In this document: piece by piece, positions 6,233 to 13,133 of the stretch
Position numbering within the stretch: position 1 is the stretch's first letter
How the letters are laid out: each line of letters begins with the position of its first letter
DNA from: Syntrophaceae bacterium UBA1163
GTDB taxonomy: Bacteria > Desulfobacterota > BSN033 > UBA1163
Reading direction: 5' to 3'
DNA: 14,424 bases
NCBI GenBank assembly: GCA_002311635.1
Contig: DBZJ01000163.1
Location: 1-14,424 of the forward strand
Made by a program: the position numbers and the translations under genes
The notes under the pieces: model-generated
Seen by the model: only the letters and a program-made list of their open reading frames with translations
Database searches by the model: none
What the model was told of the DNA's origin: nothing

Positions 6233-6619
6233 TCACAAAAAACTTGCCGAAAACGTTTTCAATTTAACCATATCTTCCGGAGAGATATTGAGAAATCTCA
6301 CACCCGATCGATAATGATTTCCGTCATCGCCTATTTGAGCGTCGGTCCAAACCACCTCGACAAGCGCTTCGACTGTATTCAACCCAGATTCGGAAGAGAA
6401 AAAAAGTCTCAACTTCAGGTTCTGACCAATCTCCACCTGTTCTGGAAAGAGGATCTGTAATCCCCCTTCGCTGGCATCGAGAGCTTGGCCGGGCTGATTG
6501 CCTGACGAGTCGGCTCGATAATACTCTATCGGGAGACGGATTGGAAATCTCCGGTAGGTTCTTCTTTCAAAATTGGCGATCCCGTACCGGGGCTTGGCTC
6601 CCTTTTCTGCTGTTCCCAT
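6233..6619 (-). CDS. PilZ-domain protein, probable c-di-GMP receptor
   Basis: A 128-residue single-domain protein. The N-terminal arginine motif is present as overlapping RxxxR (R19-R24, ERRTYRRF), followed by strand FPIRLPIEYY. The second motif DxSxxG is D48-A-S50-E-G-G53. Both are needed for c-di-GMP binding in PilZ proteins, so binding is expected. The C-terminal part (VVWTDAQIGDD, then GVRFLNISPEDMVKLK) closely parallels the second PilZ protein at 10659-11087. Free PilZ proteins act by binding partner proteins in motility, pili or polysaccharide secretion; the partner is not visible. The start is ATG with AGGGGG about six bases upstream. It has its own promoter candidate. Confidence 0.9.
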   Translation of the reverse strand: MGTAEKGAKPRYGIANFERRTYRRFPIRLPIEYYRADSSGNQPGQALDASEGGLQILFPEQVEIGQNLKLRLFFSSESGLNTVEALVEVVWTDAQIGDDGNHYRSGVRFLNISPEDMVKLKTFSASFL

Positions 6620-6666
6620 TTGGACCCCCTAATAGAATGTTGGGAAAATATGAAACAATTCATAGC

Positions 6667-6695
6667 ACCCTACTAAATTTCTCGTGTGAGGTCAA
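6667..6695 (-). promoter_or_regulatory. Putative sigma70 promoter of the first PilZ gene
   Basis: On the minus strand TTGACC (6690-6695) and TAGGGT (6667-6672) are 17 bases apart. The -35 matches 5/6; the -10 keeps TA and the final T. The distance to the ATG at 6619 gives a leader of about 40 bases, and no better site is visible. Confidence 0.42.
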
Positions 6696-6780
6696 GAAAA
6701 ATTTAACGGTAGCTCCACACGCCATGTCTTCATGGACTCAACGACCGTTTCTTCACCGGAAACCGCTTTTTCAGACCTCC

Positions 6781-6809
6781 TTGCAGATTGTTCTATTTTA
6801 AATTAGAAT
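6781..6809 (+). promoter_or_regulatory. Putative nitrilase promoter with an overlapping palindromic operator
   Basis: TTGCAG (6781-6786) and TAGAAT (6804-6809) are separated by 17 bases; the -10 matches 5/6, the -35 only 3/6. An 18-bp near-palindrome, TTCTATTTTAAATTAGAA (6791-6808), matches its own complement at 16 of 18 positions and covers the spacer and most of the -10. A protein bound there would block RNA polymerase, so repression of the nitrilase is a reasonable inference. The leader would be about 110 bases. Confidence 0.35.
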
Positions 6810-6927
6810 AGCTCGCACGTGATGAGGAACTTTCCTAAGGTGGTGTTATTTCCTTCAATCTGAAAGGGAAGGAACGGAAACGAATTTGTCCAATCATGCG
6901 TCTTAAACACTCGCGGAGGACCGGATT

Positions 6928-7869
6928 ATGCCAAGAATAGCCGTCGTTCAAAAACCTCCAAAATTTTTGGACAGAGAAAAGACAATTCTTGAAGCGGTCT
7001 CACTGATCGGCGAGGCGGTTTCCTCCGGAGCCTCGTTGGTCATTTTCCCGGAGGCATACATCCCGGGCTATCCTGCATGGATTTGGCGGCTTCGACCGGG
7101 CAGCGACTATGTTTTGAGCGAAGACCTTCATGCCCTCTTGCTGAAAAATTCGGTAACCCTTGACGGTGAGGACCTCCGGCCCCTGCGTGAGGCGGCGAAG
7201 CAGCACCGTGTCACGGTTGTGTGCGGAATGGACGAACGCGACCATGAGATGAGCCGCGGGACGATTTATAACACGGTAGCGGTTATCGGACCAGACGGCG
7301 AAATATTAAACAGGCACCGTAAACTCATGCCAACAAATCCCGAACGGATGGTGTGGGGGGTCGGCGATGCCTCCGGTCTGAAAGTCGTTGAAACACCGTG
7401 TGGCCGCATCGGAACGCTTATCTGCTGGGAAAATTACATGCCGCTTTCGCGGTACGCCCTGTATGCTCAAGGGGTTGAAGTGTACATTGCGCCCACCTAC
7501 GATTACGGGGATGGTTGGATCGGCACCCTCCAGCACATTGCGAGGGAAGGCCGTTGCTGGGTTGTTGGAAGCGGTACCGTGCTGAGAGGACGCGACATCC
7601 CAGAGGCATTTCCGAGCAAGAACAGCTTGTACCCCGATCCTGAGGAGTGGATTAACCCCGGAGACTCTGTCGTGATCAAGCCGGGTGGGAAAATTGTTTC
7701 GGGGCCCATGCGAAACGAAGAAGGCATTCTCTACGGAGAGATCGATTCTGCCAGTGTGGCCGCTTCCCGCCGCACGCTTGATGTGGCAGGGCACTATGCC
7801 AGGCCGGACATCTTTCAATTGCATGTCAATCGGAAGCCTTTAAAACCCGTGACGTTTGAATTCGAGTAA
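6928..7869 (+). CDS. Nitrilase (nitrilase branch of the carbon-nitrogen hydrolase superfamily)
   Basis: A 313-residue enzyme expected to hydrolyse a nitrile to the carboxylic acid and ammonia. The catalytic triad is visible: E42 in FPEAYIPGYP, K132 in HRKLMPTNPER and nucleophile C166 in LICWENYMPL; E139 of the PER segment is the additional conserved acid. CWENYMPL, the VWGVGD segment (142-147) and the C-terminal DVAGHYARPD are typical of true nitrilases and set it apart from the amidase and carbamylase branches. It is complete, although somewhat shorter than many nitrilases (330-370). The start is ATG with GGAGGA eight bases upstream. It converges with the amidase gene, 39 bases between stops. 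Substrate class (aliphatic, aromatic, arylacetonitrile or cyanide) cannot be fixed. Confidence 0.92.
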   Translation: MPRIAVVQKPPKFLDREKTILEAVSLIGEAVSSGASLVIFPEAYIPGYPAWIWRLRPGSDYVLSEDLHALLLKNSVTLDGEDLRPLREAAKQHRVTVVCGMDERDHEMSRGTIYNTVAVIGPDGEILNRHRKLMPTNPERMVWGVGDASGLKVVETPCGRIGTLICWENYMPLSRYALYAQGVEVYIAPTYDYGDGWIGTLQHIAREGRCWVVGSGTVLRGRDIPEAFPSKNSLYPDPEEWINPGDSVVIKPGGKIVSGPMRNEEGILYGEIDSASVAASRRTLDVAGHYARPDIFQLHVNRKPLKPVTFEFE

Positions 7870-7908
7870 TCTGGGATGGGACAGAACCGTTGCAGCTCCG
7901 GGAGGCAC

Positions 7909-9321
7909 TCAAGCAGGCCATTTATCCTTCCAGGGTCTGGCCTCTTCGAAGGCTGCTGCCGCTTTTAAAACCGTGAGATCATCGGAACGCCCGGCCGCGA
8001 TCTGGACACCGATGGGTAAACCATCTGCTGTCCAGGCGCAGGGCAAAGAGGCCGCGGGCTGGCCGGTTAAATTAAACGGATAGGTAAAGCCGAGGTAATT
8101 CAAAGGATGGACTTTCTGGCCGGCAACCTCCCTGGGCCAATCGATGCCCACGGGAAAGGGAGGAAGAGGCAGCGTGGGCGTCAGGAGCAAGTCGTATTTT
8201 GCGAAGAAAGGCTCCAGTCTCTCCCAAAGGATATGGCATCGGTTTACGGCGCGCACGTAATCCGCGGCACCGGCCTTGAGACCTATCTCAGTCAATCTTA
8301 CCAGACCCGGATCTAGGCGGTCTCTCCATTCGTCTAGTTGGGCTCCAATGGCGCCCGCGCAATCCGCGGCAAAAAGAACTTGAAAGGCATCATGCATCAG
8401 AGGGAACTCCGGGGTGGCCTCTTCTACCTCGCAGCCAATCTCTGAAAAAACCCGGGCTGCCTCCTCAACGGCCTCTCGGACTGCCGGATCAACGACGACA
8501 TGGCCCAGGTTCCTGCTCCAGGCAATGCGAAGGCCCTGCACGCCCTTTTTCATTTCTTCTCGGTAACGGCGTTTTCCTCCCGGCAATGACAAAGGGTCCC
8601 GGTCGTCCGGCCCAGCCATCACCTCCAACATCAGGGCTGCATCGGCCACGGTGCGGGTGAGAGGACCGTAGTGAGCCAAACGTCTGTCGAGCGTTTCCCA
8701 GCCTGAGAGCAAGGGATACATGGGTATTCTTCCGCGGGATGATTTGAGGCCAATGATTCCGCAGAAGCTTGCCGGCGCCCGTATGGACCCTCCGCCATCG
8801 CTTCCCAAGGCCAAAGGCCCCATGCCGGAGGCTACGGCTGCTCCTGCGCCGCCGCTCGAACCGGCTGGAGTCATCTCCGAGTTCCAGGGGTTGCGCGTGA
8901 TCCCCCATAGCGGGCTGTCCGTGACAGCCTTGTAACCGTACTCACATGAATTCGTTTTGCCAATGATAATCGCTCCGGCCGCCTTGAGCCTCTCTACCAC
9001 AATCTCGTCCTGGTCGGGGATAAGATGTTCGTGCATTTTTGAGGCAAACGTGGTGCGGATACCCTTCGTGAGAATCAGGTCTTTAACGGACACGGGAAGT
9101 CCGAAGAGTTTCCCCCTGACCTTTGCCCGGACCATTTTCTTATCGGCTCGCCGTGCTTCGGCCATGGCTAAATCCTGAGTGACCGTGCAGAAGGCGTTGA
9201 GCTTGGGATTCAGTTTCTCAATTCGGCCCAGGACGGCTGCCATGATCTCAGACGGTTTCACTTCTTTGGCAGCTATCATTCCACTCAACTCCAGCCCGGA
9301 TAATCTCCAAAGTTCAACCAT
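7909..9321 (-). CDS. Amidase-signature family amidohydrolase
   Basis: A 470-residue cytoplasmic hydrolase of the amidase signature family, which cleaves amides to acid and ammonia. The Ser-cisSer-Lys triad is K80 (PVSVKDL), S155 (PAGSSGG) and S179 (SDGGGSIRAPASFCG), with the 75 and 99 residue intervals seen in GatA. Length and C-terminus (FNLTGQPAASLPCAW and GLPIGVQI) are normal for the family. GatA itself is unlikely because no gatB or gatC is adjacent. Better matches in kind would be general amidases or indoleacetamide-hydrolase-like enzymes. The ATG has AGGAGG six bases upstream. The ABM-fold gene is 112 bases upstream on the same strand, and the nitrilase converges from the other side. 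Confidence 0.93.
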   Translation of the reverse strand: MVELWRLSGLELSGMIAAKEVKPSEIMAAVLGRIEKLNPKLNAFCTVTQDLAMAEARRADKKMVRAKVRGKLFGLPVSVKDLILTKGIRTTFASKMHEHLIPDQDEIVVERLKAAGAIIIGKTNSCEYGYKAVTDSPLWGITRNPWNSEMTPAGSSGGAGAAVASGMGPLALGSDGGGSIRAPASFCGIIGLKSSRGRIPMYPLLSGWETLDRRLAHYGPLTRTVADAALMLEVMAGPDDRDPLSLPGGKRRYREEMKKGVQGLRIAWSRNLGHVVVDPAVREAVEEAARVFSEIGCEVEEATPEFPLMHDAFQVLFAADCAGAIGAQLDEWRDRLDPGLVRLTEIGLKAGAADYVRAVNRCHILWERLEPFFAKYDLLLTPTLPLPPFPVGIDWPREVAGQKVHPLNYLGFTYPFNLTGQPAASLPCAWTADGLPIGVQIAAGRSDDLTVLKAAAAFEEARPWKDKWPA

Positions 9322-9433
9322 GGGAATCCTCCTGAATACCCAACACCCCCGAAGCGCTTACGAAGAACGAGCAATGGCGTCATAAGGCATGATGAATGAA
9401 AGCAAGAAAGACTTTTGTTTTAGGAATAACGCT

Positions 9434-9721
9434 CTAAGCATGGACACATATTTTTACCTTCGTAGGCCTGGCCATCAGCTTTTCAATTCTGGCATGGATC
9501 TTACTTGTCTCCGGAATCTTCTCATATTCTTCCCAGTGCGCGACACTCTGCCAGGCTGTGATGACGATATAATTCTGAGGGTCGTCACGGTCTCGAAGCA
9601 TCTCGCCCGAGATATAACCCTTTGAAAAAATGGATTTGGATCTCAATGTCCTCAAAAGTTTGGCAAAGTCCGCCTCCTTCCCTTTCTTCACCTTCCGATC
9701 GATGATAATTCTCACTGACAT
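9434..9721 (-). CDS. ABM-fold (antibiotic biosynthesis monooxygenase-like) small protein
   Basis: A 95-residue protein with the ferredoxin-like pattern of the ABM family: strand VRIIIDRKV, a helix (KEADFAKLLRTLRSKS), GYISGEMLRD, strand YIVITAWQSV and helix AHWEEYEKIP, with conserved-looking W57, W63 and Y66. Members include small cofactor-free monooxygenases, haem-degrading enzymes and many stress proteins of unknown role. No haem-binding residue can be named with confidence. The start is ATG with a very strong ribosome site (AGGAGGTGA, complement of 9729-9737). It lies between skp (98 bases upstream) and the amidase (112 bases downstream), all on one strand, so a loose operon is possible. 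Confidence 0.87.
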   Translation of the reverse strand: MSVRIIIDRKVKKGKEADFAKLLRTLRSKSIFSKGYISGEMLRDRDDPQNYIVITAWQSVAHWEEYEKIPETSKIHARIEKLMARPTKVKICVHA

Positions 9722-9819
9722 TGCGTTTCACCTCCTCAGAGTTTCTTGACTCTCTTCTTGATAGACGGGGTTATCGGCGCCGTTAAAAAACTTCTCATCC
9801 CGTACGGCCTTCATTTAGG

Positions 9820-10368
9820 CTATTTTTTTTGGACATCATACGCTTTGATGGCCAGATCCGTCATGTCAATAGACTTGGAAGCGAAGAGTACACTGGTTTG
9901 GCTTTTCTCCAAAATGAGTGTGTACCCTTCATCTGCCCCCAACTTTTGAACCACTTTTTGGAGGCCAACAAGAACGTTCCTCTCCATCTCCGCCCGCCTC
10001 TGATTGACTTCGTTCTGAGCATCCTCCCCCCATCTCTGGACATCTCGAAGTCTGGTCTGGAGTTCTTTTTCTCTTGTCCCCCTGGCTTCTGGGGTCAGCA
10101 TCATGACCTGCTTCTCCAGAGATTCTTTCATATCTTGAAGCTCCTTCTGCTTTTCGGCGACGAGGCGCTGAAATTTTTCCACCTCTTTGGTGAGCGCCTT
10201 TTTAGCCTCCTTCCCCGCATCGCATTCGTTGAGTGCCCTCTGGATATCGACGGACCCGATTTTTATAGTTGAGGTTTGAGAATAAGCCCGCCCGGTCAGC
10301 AACCCTCCGGCAGCGAGAGAAAAGAGAACGACCACAGCTATTCTAAAACTTTTTCCGTAAGCTGTCAT
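9820..10368 (-). CDS. skp: OmpH/Skp-family periplasmic chaperone
   Basis: A 182-residue protein with a Sec signal peptide (hydrophobic 10-25, likely cut near AYSQ at 28-31). IGSVDIQRALNE (37-48) is the first strand and turn of the Skp body. Residues 50-140 form the long charged coiled-coil arms, and the body resumes with GYTLILEKS and a hydrophobic strand before FASKSIDMTDLAIKAYD at the C-terminus. Skp trimers carry unfolded outer-membrane proteins through the periplasm to the BAM complex (family knowledge). In many Gram-negatives skp sits between bamA and lpxD; neither is here. The start is ATG with AAGGAG about eight bases upstream. The last codons run into the stop through an A-rich stretch. 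Confidence 0.9.
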   Translation of the reverse strand: MTAYGKSFRIAVVVLFSLAAGGLLTGRAYSQTSTIKIGSVDIQRALNECDAGKEAKKALTKEVEKFQRLVAEKQKELQDMKESLEKQVMMLTPEARGTREKELQTRLRDVQRWGEDAQNEVNQRRAEMERNVLVGLQKVVQKLGADEGYTLILEKSQTSVLFASKSIDMTDLAIKAYDVQKK

Positions 10369-10508
10369 TTCTTCACTCCTTGAAGTTGATCAATCGATAT
10401 ATTTTTTGGGATAGGATCCCGGTGCAGCTAAGTTCTTAAAGCCGATATCCAACATGACAATCGGTTTTTTACGAAGAGGATGAAGGCATGGATCGTCATT
10501 TTCCCTGC

Positions 10509-10537
10509 ATTGTCTGACTATTTTTCTTATAAGTCAA
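10509..10537 (-). promoter_or_regulatory. Putative sigma70 promoter of skp
   Basis: On the minus strand TTGACT (10532-10537, 5/6) and GACAAT (10509-10514, 4/6) are exactly 17 bases apart. The start codon at 10368 would leave a leader of about 130 bases. A tandem 10-bp repeat lies immediately upstream of the -35 box. Confidence 0.4.
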
Positions 10538-10542
10538 CACAT

Positions 10543-10562
10543 AAAAGTACGGAAAAGTACGG
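10543..10562. repeat. Perfect tandem duplication of a 10-bp word upstream of the skp promoter
   Basis: AAAAGTACGG occurs twice back to back (10543-10552 and 10553-10562). On the minus strand it reads as two CCGTACTTTT units ending five bases before the putative -35 box. Ten-base phasing puts both copies on the same DNA face, as expected for an activator site or an UP-like element. Confidence 0.6.
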
Positions 10563-10658
10563 ACAGATAAGGTTCTGAGATTTTATGGGGTTTCGTTCTC
10601 TCCGAGAGATAAGGCGGGCTAGTTAAAGGAGATGGAAAAGGGGCCTTTGTTTTGTTAA

Positions 10659-11087
10659 CTACGACCTTGTCTTTATGATCAATGTTTCCTGGTGATGAGA
10701 CTCATCGCCAAACGTGACCTCTTTTAGATTAGATTGGCTGCCGAGAACCTGTTTTAGTTTAAGATAATCTTCGTACGAAATCTGACTGAATTTTAGGCCA
10801 TACTGATACGCCTCCCAATCATCCCAAATATATATGTCTTTCCAAATAATCTCAGTCATGGCACTGAATTTCTCGAATTTAAGTCTGTTTGAAAACGAGA
10901 CCTCAACAATTATTTTTCTTCCGATGGGCATATCTTTGAAAGTCTGAATGAGGAGCCCCACTTCGCTTGCATTAATGACCAGTCCCGTGCTTTGACTCGA
11001 ATCTTCCGTCATCTTAAAATTAAGGGGCATATTGATTAAAACCCGAGGATATTTCCGTTTCTCGTTGAAGTCAGAAGAACTGGTCAT
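10659..11087 (-). CDS. Second PilZ-domain protein
   Basis: A 142-residue single PilZ domain. RxxxR is R11-K-Y-P-R15 and the second motif is N39-A-S41-E-V-G44 (an accepted NxSxxG variant), so c-di-GMP binding is likely. The C-terminal half (EIIWKDIYIWDDWEAYQYG and then LKFSQISYEDYLKLKQ) parallels the first PilZ protein of this window, indicating paralogy. A 25-residue polar tail follows. The ATG has only a G-rich, imperfect ribosome site (GGGGTAGGG). The gene appears monocistronic: skp lies 290 bases downstream with its own promoter candidate, and upstream is a long intergenic region with a sigma54-type element. Confidence 0.9.
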   Translation of the reverse strand: MTSSSDFNEKRKYPRVLINMPLNFKMTEDSSQSTGLVINASEVGLLIQTFKDMPIGRKIIVEVSFSNRLKFEKFSAMTEIIWKDIYIWDDWEAYQYGLKFSQISYEDYLKLKQVLGSQSNLKEVTFGDESHHQETLIIKTRS

Positions 11088-11137
11088 TTTACCCTACCCC
11101 CTAAACGGTTTGGAGAAAAACGTTGCGATTAACTTCA

Positions 11138-11153
11138 CGCAAATTCGATGCCA
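11138..11153 (-). promoter_or_regulatory. Candidate sigma54 (-24/-12) promoter of the second PilZ gene
   Basis: The minus strand reads TGGCATCGAATTTGCG, against consensus TGGCACG-N4-TTGCW. The GG and GC doublets have the exact spacing needed and the preceding base is T as preferred. Differences are at the sixth, seventh and last positions. Transcription would start about 12 bases beyond the -12 box, giving a leader of roughly 40 bases. An RpoN-dependent activator would then be required. Confidence 0.45.
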
Positions 11154-11498
11154 AAAGGTGGCTGATGGCAGAAGTAGCGGAATTCTAAGGGATTAACTGA
11201 AATGGAAGAATCTTTCGGAGAATGTAAAAGAGGACATTTTTTGTCACGGGGGGGAAAATGATTTGTTCTGGAAACGCTGCATCGTAGGACGAGACTTAGA
11301 ACCACCTTTCAACAGCATTAACAACGTTCAGTTCAACTGAGGATTGTTTCGCGGCGGGAGTCTGGGCAGGGGTCATCCTTCGGAAAAGTGGTTATCACTT
11401 GGGAGTTCTTGTTCAATCCCTAAGCCTGTGTTATGTTTTCTGTCGTATAAGAAGATCGGGCTCAAAATGGATGAGACCATCGCAGAAAGGTGGAAAAT
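11154..11498. other. Intergenic region between the divergent PilZ and aroD genes
   Basis: No supported gene. The left half could hold activator sites for the sigma54 element. The right end holds the aroD promoter candidate. Bases 11242-11264 show a T-run followed by a G-run without a clear stem. Short overlapping frames here look like chance. Confidence 0.4.
11409..11437 (+). promoter_or_regulatory. Putative extended -10 promoter of the aroDEA genes
   Basis: TTGTTC (11409-11414) and TATGTT (11432-11437) are 17 bases apart, and TGT directly precedes the -10 box, giving an extended -10 element. The start of aroD lies about 55 bases further on. Confidence 0.35.
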
Positions 11499-12173
11499 GT
11501 GGGGAAACTTTGTATCCCTATCGTCGAGACGACGGTAGAAAAGGCGCTGATCGCCATCAAGAAAGCCAGCCAGTTGGCAGACCTTGTTGAGATCCGGGTT
11601 GACTATCTCAAGACAGTGAACCTGGCACCTTTTCTTGAGGCTCGGAACAGACCTTTTATCGTCACCAATCGAAGAGGAGAGGAAGGAGGTCAATACAAGG
11701 GGGAGGAGAGAAAGAGGCTGGCCATTTTCCAGGAAGCTATCGATCTGGGAGGAGATTACATCGACGTCGAATGGGCAGCGGAGAGGTCCTTTCTACGGAG
11801 TTTGATAAGGAATAAAGGAGGAACACAAGTGGTCTTGTCCTTCCATGATTTTGATAGGACACCTTCGCTGAAGGAACTACAAAGACTCTTTGACCAAATG
11901 ACTCGATTGGGAGCCGATGTGATCAAGATTGTCCCCTTTGCCAGGTCCTGGGAAGATAATCTGAGCATCCTGTCGCTCATTCCCTTTGCCAAGAAGAGAA
12001 GGCAGAAGATCGTTGGCTTCTGTATGGGTGAGAAGGGGAGGATCAGCCGCATCTTTTCTCCCTTCTTAGGAGCGGCCTGGACATACGCTTCGCTCGGGAG
12101 GGGCAAGGCTTCTGCCCCCGGACAGATGACGGTTGGCGAGATGAAAGAGATTTGGGAAAAGCTAAAACTCTAA
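11499..12173 (+). CDS. aroD: 3-dehydroquinate dehydratase, type I
   Basis: Third step of the shikimate pathway: dehydration of 3-dehydroquinate to 3-dehydroshikimate through a lysine Schiff base. About 224 residues, normal for type I. Catalytic residues, numbered from the GTG at 11499, are E31 (VEIRVDYL), H116 (VLSFHDF), Schiff-base K143 (DVIKIVPF), R184 (GRISRIF) and Q209 (SAPGQMT). Two GTG starts are possible: 11490, which has no spaced ribosome site, and 11499, which has AGGTGG (11488-11493) five bases upstream. The second is preferred, and the choice alters only three residues. First gene of an aroD-aroE-aroA run; aroE follows after 90 bases. Confidence 0.92.
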   Translation: MGKLCIPIVETTVEKALIAIKKASQLADLVEIRVDYLKTVNLAPFLEARNRPFIVTNRRGEEGGQYKGEERKRLAIFQEAIDLGGDYIDVEWAAERSFLRSLIRNKGGTQVVLSFHDFDRTPSLKELQRLFDQMTRLGADVIKIVPFARSWEDNLSILSLIPFAKKRRQKIVGFCMGEKGRISRIFSPFLGAAWTYASLGRGKASAPGQMTVGEMKEIWEKLKL

Positions 12174-12196
12174 CGCATTTCTAAAACTTTCTGGGG

Positions 12197-12211
12197 CCCG
12201 TCTTCGACGGG
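12197..12211 (+). other. Perfect hairpin in the aroD-aroE gap
   Basis: CCCGTC (12197-12202) and GACGGG (12206-12211) pair perfectly around a three-base loop, 24 bases after the aroD stop. No T-run follows, so it is not a full terminator. It may mark an mRNA processing or stability site. Confidence 0.3.
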
Positions 12212-12263
12212 ATGTTGCGGGCCGGTCCTTTAGGGGCGGTAACTTGTTGCGGGAGAAGACGAG

Positions 12264-13133
12264 ATGATCGATGCCCGGACGGAGCTTTACGGAATTATCG
12301 GAAATCCGGTCCATCACAGCTTGAGTCCTGCAATTCACAACCGAGCTTTTAAACAACTCGGTTGGAACGCGGTCTATTTGGCATTTGAAGTGAATGATCT
12401 CGAAGAAGCTCTGAGGGGGATCAGGGGACTTGGCGTGAGAGGGGTGAGTGTGACGATCCCGTTTAAAACCGCGGTTGTTCCTCTTCTTGATAAGGTTGAA
12501 GCGTTAGCGGGAAAGATCGGAGCGGTGAACACGATTGTTAATCGAGGGGGAAAGCTGACCGGCTATAACACGGACTGCGATGCGGCTCTTAAGGCGCTGG
12601 AAGAAAAGATGAACTTGAGGGGAAAGAAGATCGTCCTTGTTGGGGCAGGAGGGGCGGCCCGGGCCATAGGTTTTGGGTTAAAGGAAAAAGACTGTCGTTT
12701 GATCGTCGTCAATCGCTCGAAGAGGGGAGAAAGGCTGAGCAAGGAATTAGGATGTGCGTATCTGCCCTTGTCCTCTCTCGCCACGATGAAGCCAGGAGAA
12801 CTTGAAGCCGACGTGATCATCAATGCCACCTCTCTTGGAATGTATCCGCGCGATGGAGAGACTCCCATTCCGAAAGGTTTGTTGAAAAAAGGGATGATGG
12901 TCATGGACATTGTCTACCAGCCCTCGCGGACAAAACTCCTCCAAGAGGCTAAACGGAGAGGGTGCGTCACAGTTAACGGTTTGGAGATGCTCGTGCGTCA
13001 GGCGGCGGCCCAGTTTAAGATTTGGACGGGGAGAAGTCTTGAAATCGGCCAGATCAAGAAAGCTCTTCTACGGACTTTGGAGGGAAAACCCGCAAAGCCC
13101 CGTTCTGTCGGACTCAAGAAGGGGAAGGGATGA
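12264..13133 (+). CDS. aroE: Shikimate dehydrogenase (NADP+)
   Basis: Fourth step of the shikimate pathway: NADPH-dependent reduction of 3-dehydroshikimate to shikimate. A complete 289-residue protein. The substrate domain shows GNPVHHSLSPAIHN (13-26), catalytic K68 (TIPFK) and D104 (GYNTDCDA). The Rossmann domain has GAGGAARAI (127-135), then NRSKRG (150-155), whose Arg fits NADP+ rather than NAD+ use. GLEMLVRQAAAQF is the usual C-terminal helix, followed by a basic tail of about 20 residues. The start is ATG with GGGAG about eight bases upstream. The stop overlaps the aroA start as ATGA, indicating translational coupling. Confidence 0.95.
   Translation: MIDARTELYGIIGNPVHHSLSPAIHNRAFKQLGWNAVYLAFEVNDLEEALRGIRGLGVRGVSVTIPFKTAVVPLLDKVEALAGKIGAVNTIVNRGGKLTGYNTDCDAALKALEEKMNLRGKKIVLVGAGGAARAIGFGLKEKDCRLIVVNRSKRGERLSKELGCAYLPLSSLATMKPGELEADVIINATSLGMYPRDGETPIPKGLLKKGMMVMDIVYQPSRTKLLQEAKRRGCVTVNGLEMLVRQAAAQFKIWTGRSLEIGQIKKALLRTLEGKPAKPRSVGLKKGKG

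Noticed and set aside
6027..6314. Plus-strand 95-residue frame overlapping the PilZ gene
   Set aside because: Antisense to a well-supported gene, without a ribosome site or familiar motif.
10442..10475. CCGAT-N12-ATCGG followed by six T on the plus strand, terminator-like
   Set aside because: Stem of five pairs with a large loop, and no plus-strand gene ends nearby; on the minus strand the T-run becomes A.
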